Below, one piece after another: positions 16,199-25,563 of a stretch of DNA of 64,000 nucleotides. The notes beneath the pieces were generated by a model. It ran no database searches, was not told the origin of the DNA, and saw nothing but the letters and a program-made list of their open reading frames with translations. Position 1 is the first letter of the stretch; each line of letters starts with the position of its first letter. Source of the stretch: Alsobacter metallidurans (GTDB taxonomy: Bacteria > Pseudomonadota > Alphaproteobacteria > Rhizobiales > Beijerinckiaceae); the NCBI RefSeq assembly GCF_014636935.1, contig NZ_BMES01000003.1, positions 186,001 to 250,000 on the forward strand. The letters run 5' to 3'. A program made the position numbers and the translations under genes.

Positions 16199-16957
16199 AT
16201 GTTCGCCCATTCCCTCCTGCGCGCTTGTCTCGCCGCCTTCGCGCTGGCGGGCGCAGCGCTCTCGGCGGAGGCGGCGCAGTTCAACGTGGCCGTGGCCGCG
16301 AATTTCACCGAACCGGCCCGCGAGATCGCGGCCGCCTTCCGGGCGCGCACCGGGCACGAGGCCGTGCTGAGCTTTGGCTCGTCGGCGCAGCTTCTCGCCC
16401 AGATCTCCCAGGAAGCGCCCTTCCAGGTGTTTCTCTCGGCCGACCAGGAGCGTCCCGCCAAGGCCGTGCAGGACCGGCTCGCGATCGCAGACAGCCGCTT
16501 CACCTATGCGGTCGGCAAGCTGGCGCTCTGGAGCCGCGACCCCGCTCTGGTGAACGGCGACGCGACGCTGAAGTCCGGCCGCTTCGACAAGCTCGCGATC
16601 GCGAACCCGGCCGCAGCCCCCTACGGCGCCGCCGCCATCGAGACAATGAAGGCGCTCGGCGTTTTCGAAGCCTTGCAGCCCCGCATCGTGCAGGGGTCGA
16701 GCATCGCGCAGGCCTACGCGTTCGTGGACACCCGCAACGCCGAACTGGGCTTCGTGTCCTTGTCGCAGCTGGCGAACACGCCGGAAGGCTCCCGCTGGAT
16801 CGTCCCGCAAGCGCTTTACAATCCGATCCGGCAGGACGCCGTGCTGCTCGCCAAGGGTCGTGACAGCGAGGCCGCCCGCAACTTTCTGGACTTCCTGAAA
16901 GGCCCCGAAGCCCGGGACGTGATCCGCCGCTTCGGCTACGAGATCGCGGCCCCATGA
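16199..16957 (+). CDS. modA: Molybdate ABC transporter substrate-binding protein ModA
   Basis: A 252-residue periplasmic binding protein. A signal peptide (about residues 1-26, ending AAQ) is followed by [20 protein letters not shown], the typical ModA opening, and the oxyanion-binding serine segment LSFGSSAQL. The C-terminal half contains [20 protein letters not shown]. It captures molybdate (or tungstate) for the ModBC importer. It starts at ATG 16199 with AGGA upstream and overlaps modB by four bases (ATGA). Confidence 0.94.
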   Translation: MFAHSLLRACLAAFALAGAALSAEAAQFNVAVAANFTEPAREIAAAFRARTGHEAVLSFGSSAQLLAQISQEAPFQVFLSADQERPAKAVQDRLAIADSRFTYAVGKLALWSRDPALVNGDATLKSGRFDKLAIANPAAAPYGAAAIETMKALGVFEALQPRIVQGSSIAQAYAFVDTRNAELGFVSLSQLANTPEGSRWIVPQALYNPIRQDAVLLAKGRDSEAARNFLDFLKGPEARDVIRRFGYEIAAP

Positions 16958-17646
16958 CGGCAAGCTTCGCGGCCGAGATCGGGCCGCCGATCCTCCTGAC
17001 CATCCAACTCGCCGCTATCACGACGGCTTTGCTGCTCGTGGTCGGAACGCCGCTGGCGTGGTGGCTGGCGCGTTCCCGGGCGTGGTGGAAGGAGGGCGTC
17101 GGCGCCCTCGTGGCGATGCCGCTGGTGCTGCCCCCGACCGTGCTCGGCTTCTACCTGCTCGTGCTGCTCGGCCCCGACGGTCCGGGCGGCTGGATCGCCG
17201 AGCTATGGGGAGCGCGAACGCTGGCGTTCACATTCACCGGCCTCGTGATCGGCTCTGTGTTCTACTCGTTGCCTTTCGTCGTGCAGCCGATCCGCAACGC
17301 CTTCGAGGCCTTCGGCGAACGCCCGCTCGAGGTCGCCGCCACGCTGCGGGCGTCGCCGCTCGATGCCTTCTGGAACGTCGCGCTGCCGCTGGCGCGCCCG
17401 GGCCTGCTCACGGGCGCTGTGCTGGGCTTCGCTCACACGGTCGGGGAGTTCGGCGTGGTGCTGATGATCGGCGGCAACCTGCCGGGTCAGACCAAGGTGC
17501 TGTCCGTGGCGATCTTCGATTACGTCGAGACCCTGCAATGGGCCAAGGCGCACGCGGTAGCGGCCGGCATGACGCTGTTCGCCTTCGCGGTCATTCTCGC
17601 CACGACGCTCGCGGAGCGCCGCTGGCGCCGGGCGCGCGTAGGATGA
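16954..17646 (+). CDS. modB: Molybdate ABC transporter permease ModB
   Basis: A 230-residue inner-membrane permease with five or six helices. The ABC-coupling EAA loop reads [20 protein letters not shown], and [14 protein letters not shown] and [15 protein letters not shown] are ModB-typical. Translationally coupled to modA and modC through ATGA overlaps at both ends. Confidence 0.95.
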   Translation: MTASFAAEIGPPILLTIQLAAITTALLLVVGTPLAWWLARSRAWWKEGVGALVAMPLVLPPTVLGFYLLVLLGPDGPGGWIAELWGARTLAFTFTGLVIGSVFYSLPFVVQPIRNAFEAFGERPLEVAATLRASPLDAFWNVALPLARPGLLTGAVLGFAHTVGEFGVVLMIGGNLPGQTKVLSVAIFDYVETLQWAKAHAVAAGMTLFAFAVILATTLAERRWRRARVG

Positions 17647-18755
17647 CGGGCGCCGCGGCCGACCCCAACAGCTTTGCATTCGCTGGCCATGTCGGCGCGT
17701 TCGCGCTGGACGTCGCGTTCGACGCGCCCCCAACCGGCGTCACGGCGCTGTTCGGCCCCTCGGGCTGCGGAAAGACCACGGTCCTGCGCAGCATCGCGGG
17801 ACTGCAGCGGATGGCCCGAGGGCGCGTGATGGTGGCCGGTGCGCCATGGCAGGAGGGCGAGATCTTCGTTCCGCCGCATCGCCGGTCGGTTGGCTACGTC
17901 TTCCAGGAAGCCAGCCTCTTCGCGCATCTCTCCGTGAAGCAGAACCTCCTGTTCGGGGCGAGCCGGGCGGGCCCGGCCGGTGCGGGCGCGGCGGCCGCGT
18001 TCGACGACGTCGTCGACCTGCTCGGCGTCGGGCCGCTGCTCGGCCGCGCGACGGCGGCGTTGTCGGGCGGGGAACGACAGCGTGTCGCCATCGGCCGGGC
18101 CTTGCTGTCGCGGCCGTCGCTGCTGCTCATGGACGAGCCGCTGGCCGCGCTGGACGCCGCCAGCAAGAACGACATCCTGCCCTTTCTGGAACGGCTGCAT
18201 GGGGCCCTGTCGCTGCCCGTGCTCTATGTCACGCACGACATGGCCGAGGTGGAGCGCCTCGCCGACTGGCTCGTTCTGCTGCAAGCCGGCCGTGTGCTCG
18301 CGTCCGGCCCGCTCGCCGCACTCCAGAGCGACCCCACCCTGCCGCTCGCGGCGCGCCGTGACGCCGCCGTCAGCCTCGAAGCCGTGACGGGCGCCTATGA
18401 CGCCGCCTACGGACTGCTTGCGCTGGATGTTCCTGGCGGGCGCTTCCTTGCCCCGTCGGCCCCGGCCCAGGCCGGCGAGGCGCGCCGCATCAGCATCCAA
18501 GCCGCGGACGTCAGCCTTGCGCTGCGTCGGCCCGAACAAAGCACCATCAGCAATATCCTGGGCGCCCGCATCATCGAGGCCGCGCCGCTGGGTTCGCAGG
18601 AACTCGCCGTGCTGGTCGGCCTCGGCCAGGACGGGGCCGGGGCGCGCCTGCTCGCGCGAGTGACGCGCCGGTCGTGGGACCAGCTCGGCTTGCGGACCGG
18701 CCTACCGGTCTTCGCGCAGATCAAGGGCGTCGCGCTGGTTCCTGGCGCGCGCTGA
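17643..18755 (+). CDS. modC: Molybdate ABC transporter ATP-binding protein ModC
   Basis: A 370-residue ATPase with Walker [10 protein letters not shown] (38-46), signature LSGGERQR, Walker [13 protein letters not shown] and the His switch in YVTHDMAE. The last 70 residues form a Mop/TOBE molybdate-binding domain, usual for ModC. The start at ATG 17643 overlaps the modB stop. No ModE gene is nearby, so regulation is not visible here. Confidence 0.94.
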   Translation: MTGAAADPNSFAFAGHVGAFALDVAFDAPPTGVTALFGPSGCGKTTVLRSIAGLQRMARGRVMVAGAPWQEGEIFVPPHRRSVGYVFQEASLFAHLSVKQNLLFGASRAGPAGAGAAAAFDDVVDLLGVGPLLGRATAALSGGERQRVAIGRALLSRPSLLLMDEPLAALDAASKNDILPFLERLHGALSLPVLYVTHDMAEVERLADWLVLLQAGRVLASGPLAALQSDPTLPLAARRDAAVSLEAVTGAYDAAYGLLALDVPGGRFLAPSAPAQAGEARRISIQAADVSLALRRPEQSTISNILGARIIEAAPLGSQELAVLVGLGQDGAGARLLARVTRRSWDQLGLRTGLPVFAQIKGVALVPGAR

Positions 18756-18801
18756 AGCTCCGCGTGGGTGCGGCTGGTGCGCCCGGATGCCCCTTATTGG
18801 A

Positions 18802-18826
18802 GGAACTTTACCGTACGGCTGGGGTT
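18802..18826 (+). promoter_or_regulatory. EcfG-like general-stress promoter before the glycosyltransferase gene
   Basis: GGAAC (18802-18806), 16 bases, then GGTT (18823-18826). The alphaproteobacterial sigma-EcfG consensus is GGAAC-N16/17-cGTT, so only the C of the -10 element differs. It lies 50 bases before the start codon. Confidence 0.5.
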
Positions 18827-18875
18827 GCCCACCCGGGTCCTTTTTCGCCGGGGCTCCGCATTCGACGAGGTCGCC

Positions 18876-19979
18876 ATGAAAATCGCACAAGTCGCTCCCC
18901 TGGCCGAGGCTGTTCCGCCGAAGCTCTACGGGGGGACTGAGCGCGTCGTCTCCTGGCTGACCGAGGCTCTGGTCGAGTTGGGCCACGACGTCACGCTGTT
19001 CGCCAGCGGCGACTCGGTCACCAAGGCGAAGCTCGAGGCGATCGTGCCCGAAGGGCTGCGTCTGGCCGGCATCCGCGACCACCTCGCCAGCCATCTGGTG
19101 ATGATCGACGAAGTGCGCCGGAGGGCCGACGAGTTCGACATCATCCATTTCCATCTCGACCTGATCCAGTTCCCCCTGTTTCGCGAGCTTGCGGGCAAGA
19201 CGCTGACGACCATGCACGGACGCCTGGATCTCCCGGACTTCCACCCGATCTACAAAGCCTATCCGGACATGCCGCTGGTCTCGATCTCCAACAACCAGCG
19301 CAAGCCCGTGCCGACGGCCTGCAATTGGCGCAGCACGATTTATCACGGGCTGCCGAGCCAGCATTGCGCGTTCAACCCCAAGGGGGGCGACTACCTCGCC
19401 TTCCTGGGCCGGATCTCGCCCGAGAAGCGGCCCGACCGCGCCATCGAGATCGCCAAGCGGGCTGGCGTGCCGATCCGCATCGCCGCCAAGGTCGACAAGG
19501 CCGATCACGACTATTTCGCCAAGGTGATCGAGCCCATGCTCGACCATCCTCTCGTGCATTTCGTCGGCGAGATCGATGATCGGCAGAAAAGCCAGTTTCT
19601 GGGCGACGCCATGGCTCTGCTGTTTCCGATCGACTGGTGCGAGCCGTTCGGCCTCGTGATGATCGAGGCCATGTCGTGCGGCACGCCCGTGATCGCCTGG
19701 CCGCACGGCTCCGTGCCGGAGGTGATCGACGACGGCGTCACGGGCTGCATCGTGTCGTCGGTCGAGGCCGCGGCCGCGGCCGTTCCGCGGGCCCGCGCAA
19801 TGGATCGCGCAGGCGTGCGCCGGCGCTTCGAGCAGCGCTTCACAGCGCATGCCATGGCGCGCGGTTATGTGGACGTCTACGAGGCGCTGCTGGCCGAGGA
19901 CGACGTTTTGCCGACCCTGCCCCTCTCTCGTCACGCTGCCGGGCTCCTATCCGCCCAGGGGCGCCTCGCGACGGCCTGA
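18876..19979 (+). CDS. Glycosyltransferase family 4 protein
   Basis: A 367-residue GT-B glycosyltransferase. KLYGGTERVVSWLTEALVELGH is split over the N-terminal acceptor domain, and the donor domain has YLAFLGRISPEKRPDRAIEI, then EPFGLVMIEAMSCGTPVIAW with the EX7E motif. Such proteins commonly extend glucans or glycoconjugates from nucleotide sugars. It is followed after 66 bases by an amylo-alpha-1,6-glucosidase gene, suggesting work on a storage or stress-related glucan. The start at 18876 has GAGG five bases upstream. An EcfG-like promoter precedes it. Confidence 0.87.
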   Translation: MKIAQVAPLAEAVPPKLYGGTERVVSWLTEALVELGHDVTLFASGDSVTKAKLEAIVPEGLRLAGIRDHLASHLVMIDEVRRRADEFDIIHFHLDLIQFPLFRELAGKTLTTMHGRLDLPDFHPIYKAYPDMPLVSISNNQRKPVPTACNWRSTIYHGLPSQHCAFNPKGGDYLAFLGRISPEKRPDRAIEIAKRAGVPIRIAAKVDKADHDYFAKVIEPMLDHPLVHFVGEIDDRQKSQFLGDAMALLFPIDWCEPFGLVMIEAMSCGTPVIAWPHGSVPEVIDDGVTGCIVSSVEAAAAAVPRARAMDRAGVRRRFEQRFTAHAMARGYVDVYEALLAEDDVLPTLPLSRHAAGLLSAQGRLATA

Positions 19980-20045
19980 TTCGGCCCCGCGCGGCCACGG
20001 AACGGCGAGCGTTCGACGCTCGCCGCAGTTGGAGACGACACGACC

Positions 20046-22235
20046 ATGCTGGGAATTACCAAGCCGCGACCGGCTGACGGCGAGCCGGAGAAGCTTTCCG
20101 AGCACTACATCGAGACCGATGTCTCGCTGGTCGAACGAACCCTCCGCTCGCTGAAGCATGGCGATTCCTTCGCGGTGCTGGACGGCTATGGCGACATCGG
20201 CTCGACGCCGGGCGCGCCCGAGGGCCTGTTCTTTCGCGACACGCGCTATCTGTCGCGTTTCGAGCTGCGTTTCGAAGGCAAGCGGCCGCTGCTGCTGAGC
20301 TCTGTGATCCAGGACGACAACGCCGCCCTGTCGGTGGATCTCACGAACCAGGATGTCCGCGCCCAGGACCCGGACGGCATTCCGCGCGACCTCATCTCGC
20401 TCGACCGCACCAAGTTCCTCTGGCGCGAGGCCTGCTACGAGCGGATCGGGCTGCGCAACTTCGCCGACCGAGAGGTCACGTTCCGCCTTGATCTGTTGTT
20501 TGACGCCGATTTCCGCGACCTGTTCGAGGTGCGCGGCGTCGATCGGCTGCGCCGCGGCGCCGTGTCGTCGCGGGTGGTGAGCGAGGATCAGGTCGAATTC
20601 GTGTATGACGGCCTCGACGGCGCGCGCCGGCGCACCCTGATCGCGATCGAGCCCGCGCCCGAGCGGCTCGACACGCACAGGGCGACCCTCGTGGTGACCT
20701 TGCCGGCCGGAGGACGCGCGTCCGTGATCGTGCGCGTCGCCTTTGAGGAAGGCGGCGAGAGCCGGTTTTCCGATTTCGTCACCGCCTTCCGGGACAAGCG
20801 ACGCGAGAACCGCCGCCTGACGCGCCGGATCGCCACGGTCGAGACCTCCAACGAACATTTCAACGAGGTTTTGTGCCGCTCGACCTCCGACCTGTACATG
20901 CTGACTACGCAGACGCCCGAGGGGCTCTACCCCTATGCGGGCATCCCTTGGTACAGCACCGTGTTCGGCCGCGACGGCATCATCACGGCCATGCAGATGC
21001 TGTGGGCCGATCCGGCCGTGGCGCATGGCGTTCTCGGCGTTCTCGCGGCCACGCAAGCGACCGACTATGACGCCGCCAAGGACGCCCAGCCGGGCAAGAT
21101 CATGCACGAGCGCCGGCAAAGCGAGATGGCCCGCACCGGCGAGGTGCCCTTCCAGCGCTATTACGGCACCGTGGACGCGACGCCGCTCTTTGTGATGCTG
21201 GCCGGCCTCTACCATGACCGCACCGGCGACAGCGCCTTCATCCGCTCGATCTGGCCGGCCATCAAGGCCGCGGTCGCGTGGTGCGACCGCGACGGCGACC
21301 GCGATCGGGACGGCTTCGTGGAGTATTTCCGCGAAACGGACCACGGGCTCGCAAACCAGGGTTGGAAAGACAGCCACGATTCCGTGTTTCACGCGGATGG
21401 ATCGCCTGCCCTGGGTCCGATCGCGCTGTGCGAAGTGCAGGGCTATGTGTTCGCCGCCAAGCAGCATGCAGCGCGTCTCGCCGACCTGTTCGGAGAAGCT
21501 GACTGGGCCTCGTCCCTGCGCAACTCCGCCGAGGACCTTCGCCAGCGCTTCGAGGATACGTTCTGGTCGGAGGAGATGGGCAGCTACGCGCTGGCGCTGG
21601 ATGGCGCCAAGCGCCCCTGCCTCGTGCGCACCAGCAACGCCGGCCACGCTCTGTTCGCCGGCATCGCCGCACCCGATCGCGCCGCCCGCACGGCCGCGAC
21701 GCTGATGTCGCAGGACGGCTTCAGCGGCTGGGGCCTGCGCACGCTGGCGCGCGGCGAGCCGCGCTACAACCCGATGTCCTACCACAACGGGTCGATCTGG
21801 CCGCACGACAACGCCATGGTGGCGCTCGGCATGGCGCAATACGGCCTGAAGCACGACGCCGCGACCATCTTCGGGGCCGTGTTCGACGCCGCCCTGCACC
21901 AGGAATCGCGACGGCTGCCCGAGCTCTATTGCGGCTTCCTGCGCAAGCGTCGCCGCGGGCCGGTCGGCTACCCGGTGGCGTGCTCGCCGCAGGCCTGGGC
22001 TGCCGCGACGCCGTTCGCCTTTCTGGAGGCCTGCCTTGGCCTGAAGATCTCGGCCGCCGACCGCATGGTGGCGCTGCGCGATCCGATCCTGCCGGCCTTT
22101 GTCGACGAGGTCGTTGTCCGGGGGCTGCAGGTGGCCGACGCGACCCTCGACCTGCGGATCCATCGCCACAACGGCGACGTGTCCGTCAACGTCCTGAACA
22201 AACGTGGCGACGTCCGGCTCGTGGTGGTGAAGTAG
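20046..22235 (+). CDS. Amylo-alpha-1,6-glucosidase / glycogen-debranching-type protein
   Basis: A 729-residue protein with an N-terminal debranching-enzyme beta domain (about 35-250, including FRDTRYLSRFELRF) and a C-terminal alpha/alpha-barrel glycosidase domain (about 280-700). The latter has YAGIPWYSTVFGRDGI, NQGWKDSHDS with its probable acidic catalytic residue, and NPMSYHNGSIWPHDNAM. It probably hydrolyses alpha-1,6 branch glucose or a related glucoside in the cytoplasm. It shares its transcript with the glycosyltransferase upstream. Exact substrate is uncertain because this bacterial subgroup is poorly characterised. Confidence 0.85.
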   Translation: MLGITKPRPADGEPEKLSEHYIETDVSLVERTLRSLKHGDSFAVLDGYGDIGSTPGAPEGLFFRDTRYLSRFELRFEGKRPLLLSSVIQDDNAALSVDLTNQDVRAQDPDGIPRDLISLDRTKFLWREACYERIGLRNFADREVTFRLDLLFDADFRDLFEVRGVDRLRRGAVSSRVVSEDQVEFVYDGLDGARRRTLIAIEPAPERLDTHRATLVVTLPAGGRASVIVRVAFEEGGESRFSDFVTAFRDKRRENRRLTRRIATVETSNEHFNEVLCRSTSDLYMLTTQTPEGLYPYAGIPWYSTVFGRDGIITAMQMLWADPAVAHGVLGVLAATQATDYDAAKDAQPGKIMHERRQSEMARTGEVPFQRYYGTVDATPLFVMLAGLYHDRTGDSAFIRSIWPAIKAAVAWCDRDGDRDRDGFVEYFRETDHGLANQGWKDSHDSVFHADGSPALGPIALCEVQGYVFAAKQHAARLADLFGEADWASSLRNSAEDLRQRFEDTFWSEEMGSYALALDGAKRPCLVRTSNAGHALFAGIAAPDRAARTAATLMSQDGFSGWGLRTLARGEPRYNPMSYHNGSIWPHDNAMVALGMAQYGLKHDAATIFGAVFDAALHQESRRLPELYCGFLRKRRRGPVGYPVACSPQAWAAATPFAFLEACLGLKISAADRMVALRDPILPAFVDEVVVRGLQVADATLDLRIHRHNGDVSVNVLNKRGDVRLVVVK

Positions 22236-22244
22236 GGGCGGCCT

Positions 22245-24197
22245 TCATGTTCCCGCCGCATAGGTCGACGACACCGGCGCGGTGATCGTGCAGCGCACGC
22301 CGTCGGGGCCCAGCTCGTAATGGGTCTCGGCCGCGAGCTGGTACGGCAGGGCGCGCTCGATCAACTCCCGGCCGTAGCCCTTCCGGGTCGACACGAGCGC
22401 GCCGGGGACGCCCGTCTCGCGCCACTCCACCCGCAGGCGCTGCGCGCCGTCGCCCGCAACGATCAGCCGCCACGTGACCTCGACGTGGCCATCCGGCGTC
22501 GACAGCGCGCCGTATTTCACGGCGTTGGTGGTGAGCTCGTGCAACGCCAGCCCGAAGGTCTGGATCGTGGCCGAGCGCAGCCGGATCCCGCGCCGGCCCT
22601 TCAGGGTCACCTGGTCGCCGAGCCCGTTCTCGTCCGCGACGCCGTGCGCGGCGAATTCGGCCCGCAGAAGTTCGTCGAAACTTACCCGGTCCCCGTCCTC
22701 CAGCCGCGACAGAAGGCCGTTCACCCGCCCCAACGCGTCCAGCCGCGCCGTGAAGCTCTGGGTGAACGCTTGGAGCGACGTCGCGTCGGCCGCCGTACGC
22801 GTCGCGATCGCGCGAATCACGCCGATCAGGTTACGGGTCCGGTGCTGCAATTCGGCCAGCAGCACCTGCAGGCGATCTGCAATCGCTTTCTCGTCCGTGA
22901 AGTCATGCGCGATGCCGCCAATCCAGCGCGTCCTGCCCTGCGCGTCCGGAATCGGGAAATCGTGGCTCGTCAGCCAACGCACCTCCCCGTCGGACTGGCG
23001 CCGGAAGCGATAGCGCGAACTCACAGTTTGGCCGTCCGACACGCGCTCGATCGCCGCCAGGGCCTCTTCGCGGTCTTCGGGCAGGATGAAGTCGACCCAG
23101 TTCGGAATGGTTTCGCTGCGCAGCCCCTGCGCAAGCGCCGCACCGAAAACCCGCTCGAAGGCCGGCGAGAGGTAAACCCACTGCAGCGACCCTGCGTCCC
23201 TGATCCACAGCACGTCCGTGGAGGCTTCGCCGAACAGCCTGAACCGCTCCTCGCTTTCCTGCAGCGCCTGTCGCACCCGGCGGCGCTCGGTCATGTCCTG
23301 CCCGATTTTCAGGAACCCTTGCAGGACGCCGTGTTCGTCTCGCAGCGCACGGGTCGAGCCCTCGATAAAGGTGCGGCGCCCGTCGGCGCGCAGGTGCCAC
23401 CGGATATCGGGCGTTACGCCGTCGCGGGCCGCGCCGGCCAACTCCTTTTCCACCGCGCCGGCCGCGCGGTCCTCCGGCGTGAACGTCGCCGCAAAGTGTC
23501 GGCCTTCGATCTCGCCTGCTTTCCAGCCGAACACCGCCTCCGCGCCCGGGGACCAGCGCTGGATCACCCCTTCGGTGTCGAGCAGCAGGATCGCGTAGTC
23601 GCGGGCGCTTTCCATTGTCAGGCGGTAGCGCTCCTCGCTCTCGCGCAACGCCGTGGTGGTCCGCACGCGCTCGTGCACGTCGATGGCGAGCCCCGCCCAC
23701 GCCGTGATGGCTCCATCCGGGCCGATCACCGGCGCCGCGTGGCACTGCATCCAGCGCCAGCCGCCGGCCGCCATGGCGACACGGCATTCCAGCGCCATCG
23801 GGGCCCCAGCCCGCAGCGCCTCGGCCCAGCGCCGCTCCGCCATTCCCCGGTCGTCGGCTTGAAGGGCGCCGAGCCAACCCTCGCTGGCCCAGCTCTCGGC
23901 GGTTTGGCCCGTCAGGCTTCGCCACGCGATCTGGTCGCCCCCCGTCCTCCCGTCAGGTCCGGCGCTCCACCGCGCATGCGGTCGGTCGTGCAGCATGGAG
24001 CCGAGTAGCGCTTCGGCGACCGAAAAAGATTGCGGAACTGCGCTCACGTCGATCCATCGCTGTGCTGCCGGAAGGCCACGCTGATCTGGCGCGGGACACT
24101 GTGGATTCATAATTCCCGGAGGCCGGCAGCGTTTCGCAATCGGCCCCAAGAATCGATCGTCCCTGAATCCGGCGTCGAAATCCCGTGGCATATTCAC
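22245..24197 (-). CDS. Three-PAS sensor histidine kinase, HWE family
   Basis: A 650-residue soluble kinase without membrane segments. Three PAS/PAC units lie at about 60-175, 188-305 and 315-435. The kinase core has the phospho-acceptor His452 in ELQHRTRN, N box ALHELTTNAVKYGAL (551-565) and the W-x-E motif (RVEWRE, Trp592, Glu594) that defines HWE kinases. Several HWE and HisKA_2 kinases feed the PhyR/EcfG stress pathway in alphaproteobacteria. The divergent receiver at 24240 is a likely partner. The start is uncertain: GTG 24197, ATG 24191 or a later codon. Confidence 0.88.
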   Translation of the reverse strand: MNMPRDFDAGFRDDRFLGPIAKRCRPPGIMNPQCPAPDQRGLPAAQRWIDVSAVPQSFSVAEALLGSMLHDRPHARWSAGPDGRTGGDQIAWRSLTGQTAESWASEGWLGALQADDRGMAERRWAEALRAGAPMALECRVAMAAGGWRWMQCHAAPVIGPDGAITAWAGLAIDVHERVRTTTALRESEERYRLTMESARDYAILLLDTEGVIQRWSPGAEAVFGWKAGEIEGRHFAATFTPEDRAAGAVEKELAGAARDGVTPDIRWHLRADGRRTFIEGSTRALRDEHGVLQGFLKIGQDMTERRRVRQALQESEERFRLFGEASTDVLWIRDAGSLQWVYLSPAFERVFGAALAQGLRSETIPNWVDFILPEDREEALAAIERVSDGQTVSSRYRFRRQSDGEVRWLTSHDFPIPDAQGRTRWIGGIAHDFTDEKAIADRLQVLLAELQHRTRNLIGVIRAIATRTAADATSLQAFTQSFTARLDALGRVNGLLSRLEDGDRVSFDELLRAEFAAHGVADENGLGDQVTLKGRRGIRLRSATIQTFGLALHELTTNAVKYGALSTPDGHVEVTWRLIVAGDGAQRLRVEWRETGVPGALVSTRKGYGRELIERALPYQLAAETHYELGPDGVRCTITAPVSSTYAAGT

Positions 24198-24239
24198 GCT
24201 GGGCGAACTCCCAACTTACCCGAACCCGCCGCCTGACCT

Positions 24240-24629
24240 ATGATGCGACGGCTGGTGAGGTTGGTCGGGAACAGTGTCGTGCAGGGGTCTCGCATTCTGA
24301 TTGTCGAGGACGAAATGCTCGTCGCGATGATGATCGAAGACATGATCACCGACATGGGCCTTATCCCGGCCGGCGTCGCCGGACGTCTGCAGCAAGGCGT
24401 CGACCTGGCCGGCCGGCTCGATCTCGACGGGGCTGTTCTCGACGTGAACCTGGATGGGGAACAGTCCTTCCCGGTGGCCCGCGTGCTGCAGGGACGCAGC
24501 ATCCCGTTCTTTTTCGCCACCGGCTATGGGGCAAAAGGCATTGCGGACGAGTTCAAGCAGTCGCTCGTGCTGCAGAAACCGTTCAACGCCGCCGAGTTGG
24601 AAAGCGCGTTCCGTCGGATCCTGCGCTGA
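24240..24629 (+). CDS. Single-domain response regulator
   Basis: A 129-residue stand-alone receiver with acidic pocket Glu23/Asp24 (IVEDE), phospho-acceptor Asp68 (VLDVNL), Thr94 (FFATGYG) and Lys113 (LQKPF). It has no output domain, so it would work by protein contact or as a phosphate sink. It is divergent from the HWE kinase gene, 42 bases away. The first 15 residues lack a clear ribosome site, and translation may begin at TTG or GTG codons within them. Confidence 0.88.
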   Translation: MMRRLVRLVGNSVVQGSRILIVEDEMLVAMMIEDMITDMGLIPAGVAGRLQQGVDLAGRLDLDGAVLDVNLDGEQSFPVARVLQGRSIPFFFATGYGAKGIADEFKQSLVLQKPFNAAELESAFRRILR

Positions 24630-24647
24630 GCCATCCCGTGTTCCAGC

Positions 24648-24672
24648 CGAACCGTCGGCCTTGAAGGTCGTT
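24648..24672 (+). promoter_or_regulatory. EcfG-like general-stress promoter before the PRC-barrel gene
   Basis: CGAAC (24648-24652), 16 bases, then CGTT (24669-24672): one mismatch to GGAAC-N16-CGTT. It ends 34 bases before the start codon, a suitable distance. Confidence 0.45.
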
Positions 24673-24706
24673 GTCCTTCGGACAGCAACCGCTCACGGAG
24701 CCTTTC

Positions 24707-25141
24707 ATGCCGACCGAACTCCCCAACGAACGCGCGCTTCGAACGCCGGGCTCGATGGAGCTCGACCCCTCGGGCGGCGAGGGTGTGGCGATCAACGAAA
24801 CCCGCAAGCTGATCGCCTCCGACAAGGTCGAGGGCACCACCGTGTTCAGCGCCGCCGGCGACGAGCTTGGGACCGTCCACAATTTCATGGTCGACAAGGT
24901 GTCGGGCCAGGTCGCCTACGTGGTGATGTCGTTCGGCGGGTTCCTTGGCGTGGGCGAGAGCTATCATCCGCTGCCGTGGCGCGCCCTGCGCTACGACCGC
25001 CAGCTCGGCGGCTATGTGGTCGACATCGACAAGAGCAACCTGGAGGCCGCGCCCCACTACGGCGCCGGCGAGGACCCGTTCGTGGACGACGAATACGGGG
25101 CCAAGGTGGACGCCTACTACCGCACGGCCCCCACGGCCTGA
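24707..25141 (+). CDS. PRC-barrel domain protein
   Basis: A 144-residue soluble protein. Residues about 30-115 form a PRC barrel: SDKVEGTTVFSAAGDELGTV, then VDKVSGQVAYVVMSFGGFLG and PLPWRALRYD. Small PRC-barrel proteins are frequent members of the alphaproteobacterial stress regulon, although their molecular role is unclear. ATG 24707 with CGGAG six bases upstream is preferred over a TTG at 24671. An EcfG-like promoter fits stress induction. Confidence 0.88.
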   Translation: MPTELPNERALRTPGSMELDPSGGEGVAINETRKLIASDKVEGTTVFSAAGDELGTVHNFMVDKVSGQVAYVVMSFGGFLGVGESYHPLPWRALRYDRQLGGYVVDIDKSNLEAAPHYGAGEDPFVDDEYGAKVDAYYRTAPTA

Positions 25142-25226
25142 GCGCACGGCTGATCAAACAGCGTTCGGCGCCGCCACCGGGCTTGCGGTCGCGGGCGCGA
25201 GCCTCTATCGGCTAGGCGGACGGCAA

Positions 25227-25251
25227 GCGGAGCCCCGAAGGGCGGCTCCGC
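25227..25251. repeat. Hairpin upstream of purS
   Basis: GCGGAGCC (25227-25234) pairs perfectly with GGCTCCGC (25244-25251) over a nine-base loop, in the gap between the PRC-barrel gene and purS. No T tract follows. Confidence 0.5.
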
Positions 25252-25316
25252 CTCGCCGGGCGGCTTCACGTCGCCCCGAGGCTTCGCCGTCGCGCCCAGC
25301 GAGCGAGGAAGAGCGC

Positions 25317-25559
25317 ATGAAAGCCCGCGTCACCGTCACCCTGAAGACCGGCGTCCTCGACCCCCAGGGCAAGGCGATCGAGGGAGCGCTCCGGTCGCTC
25401 GGCGTCGACGGCGTCGACAGCGTGCGCCAGGGCAAGGTGTTCGACATCGAGCTCGCCGGCAAGGACAGGGCCGCCGCCGAGGCGACTCTCCAGGCCGCGT
25501 GCGAAAAGCTGCTCGCCAATACGGTGATCGAGAACTACCGCGTCGAGATCGTGGGGTGA
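25317..25559 (+). CDS. purS: Phosphoribosylformylglycinamidine synthase subunit PurS
   Basis: An 80-residue protein of the usual PurS size, with VTLKTGVLDPQGKAIEGAL at residues 6-24 and LANTVIENYRVEI at the end. PurS bridges PurL and PurQ in the fourth step of purine synthesis. ATG 25317 has GAGGAAG eight bases upstream. purQ follows after four bases. Confidence 0.95.
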   Translation: MKARVTVTLKTGVLDPQGKAIEGALRSLGVDGVDSVRQGKVFDIELAGKDRAAAEATLQAACEKLLANTVIENYRVEIVG

Positions 25560-25563
25560 GCCG

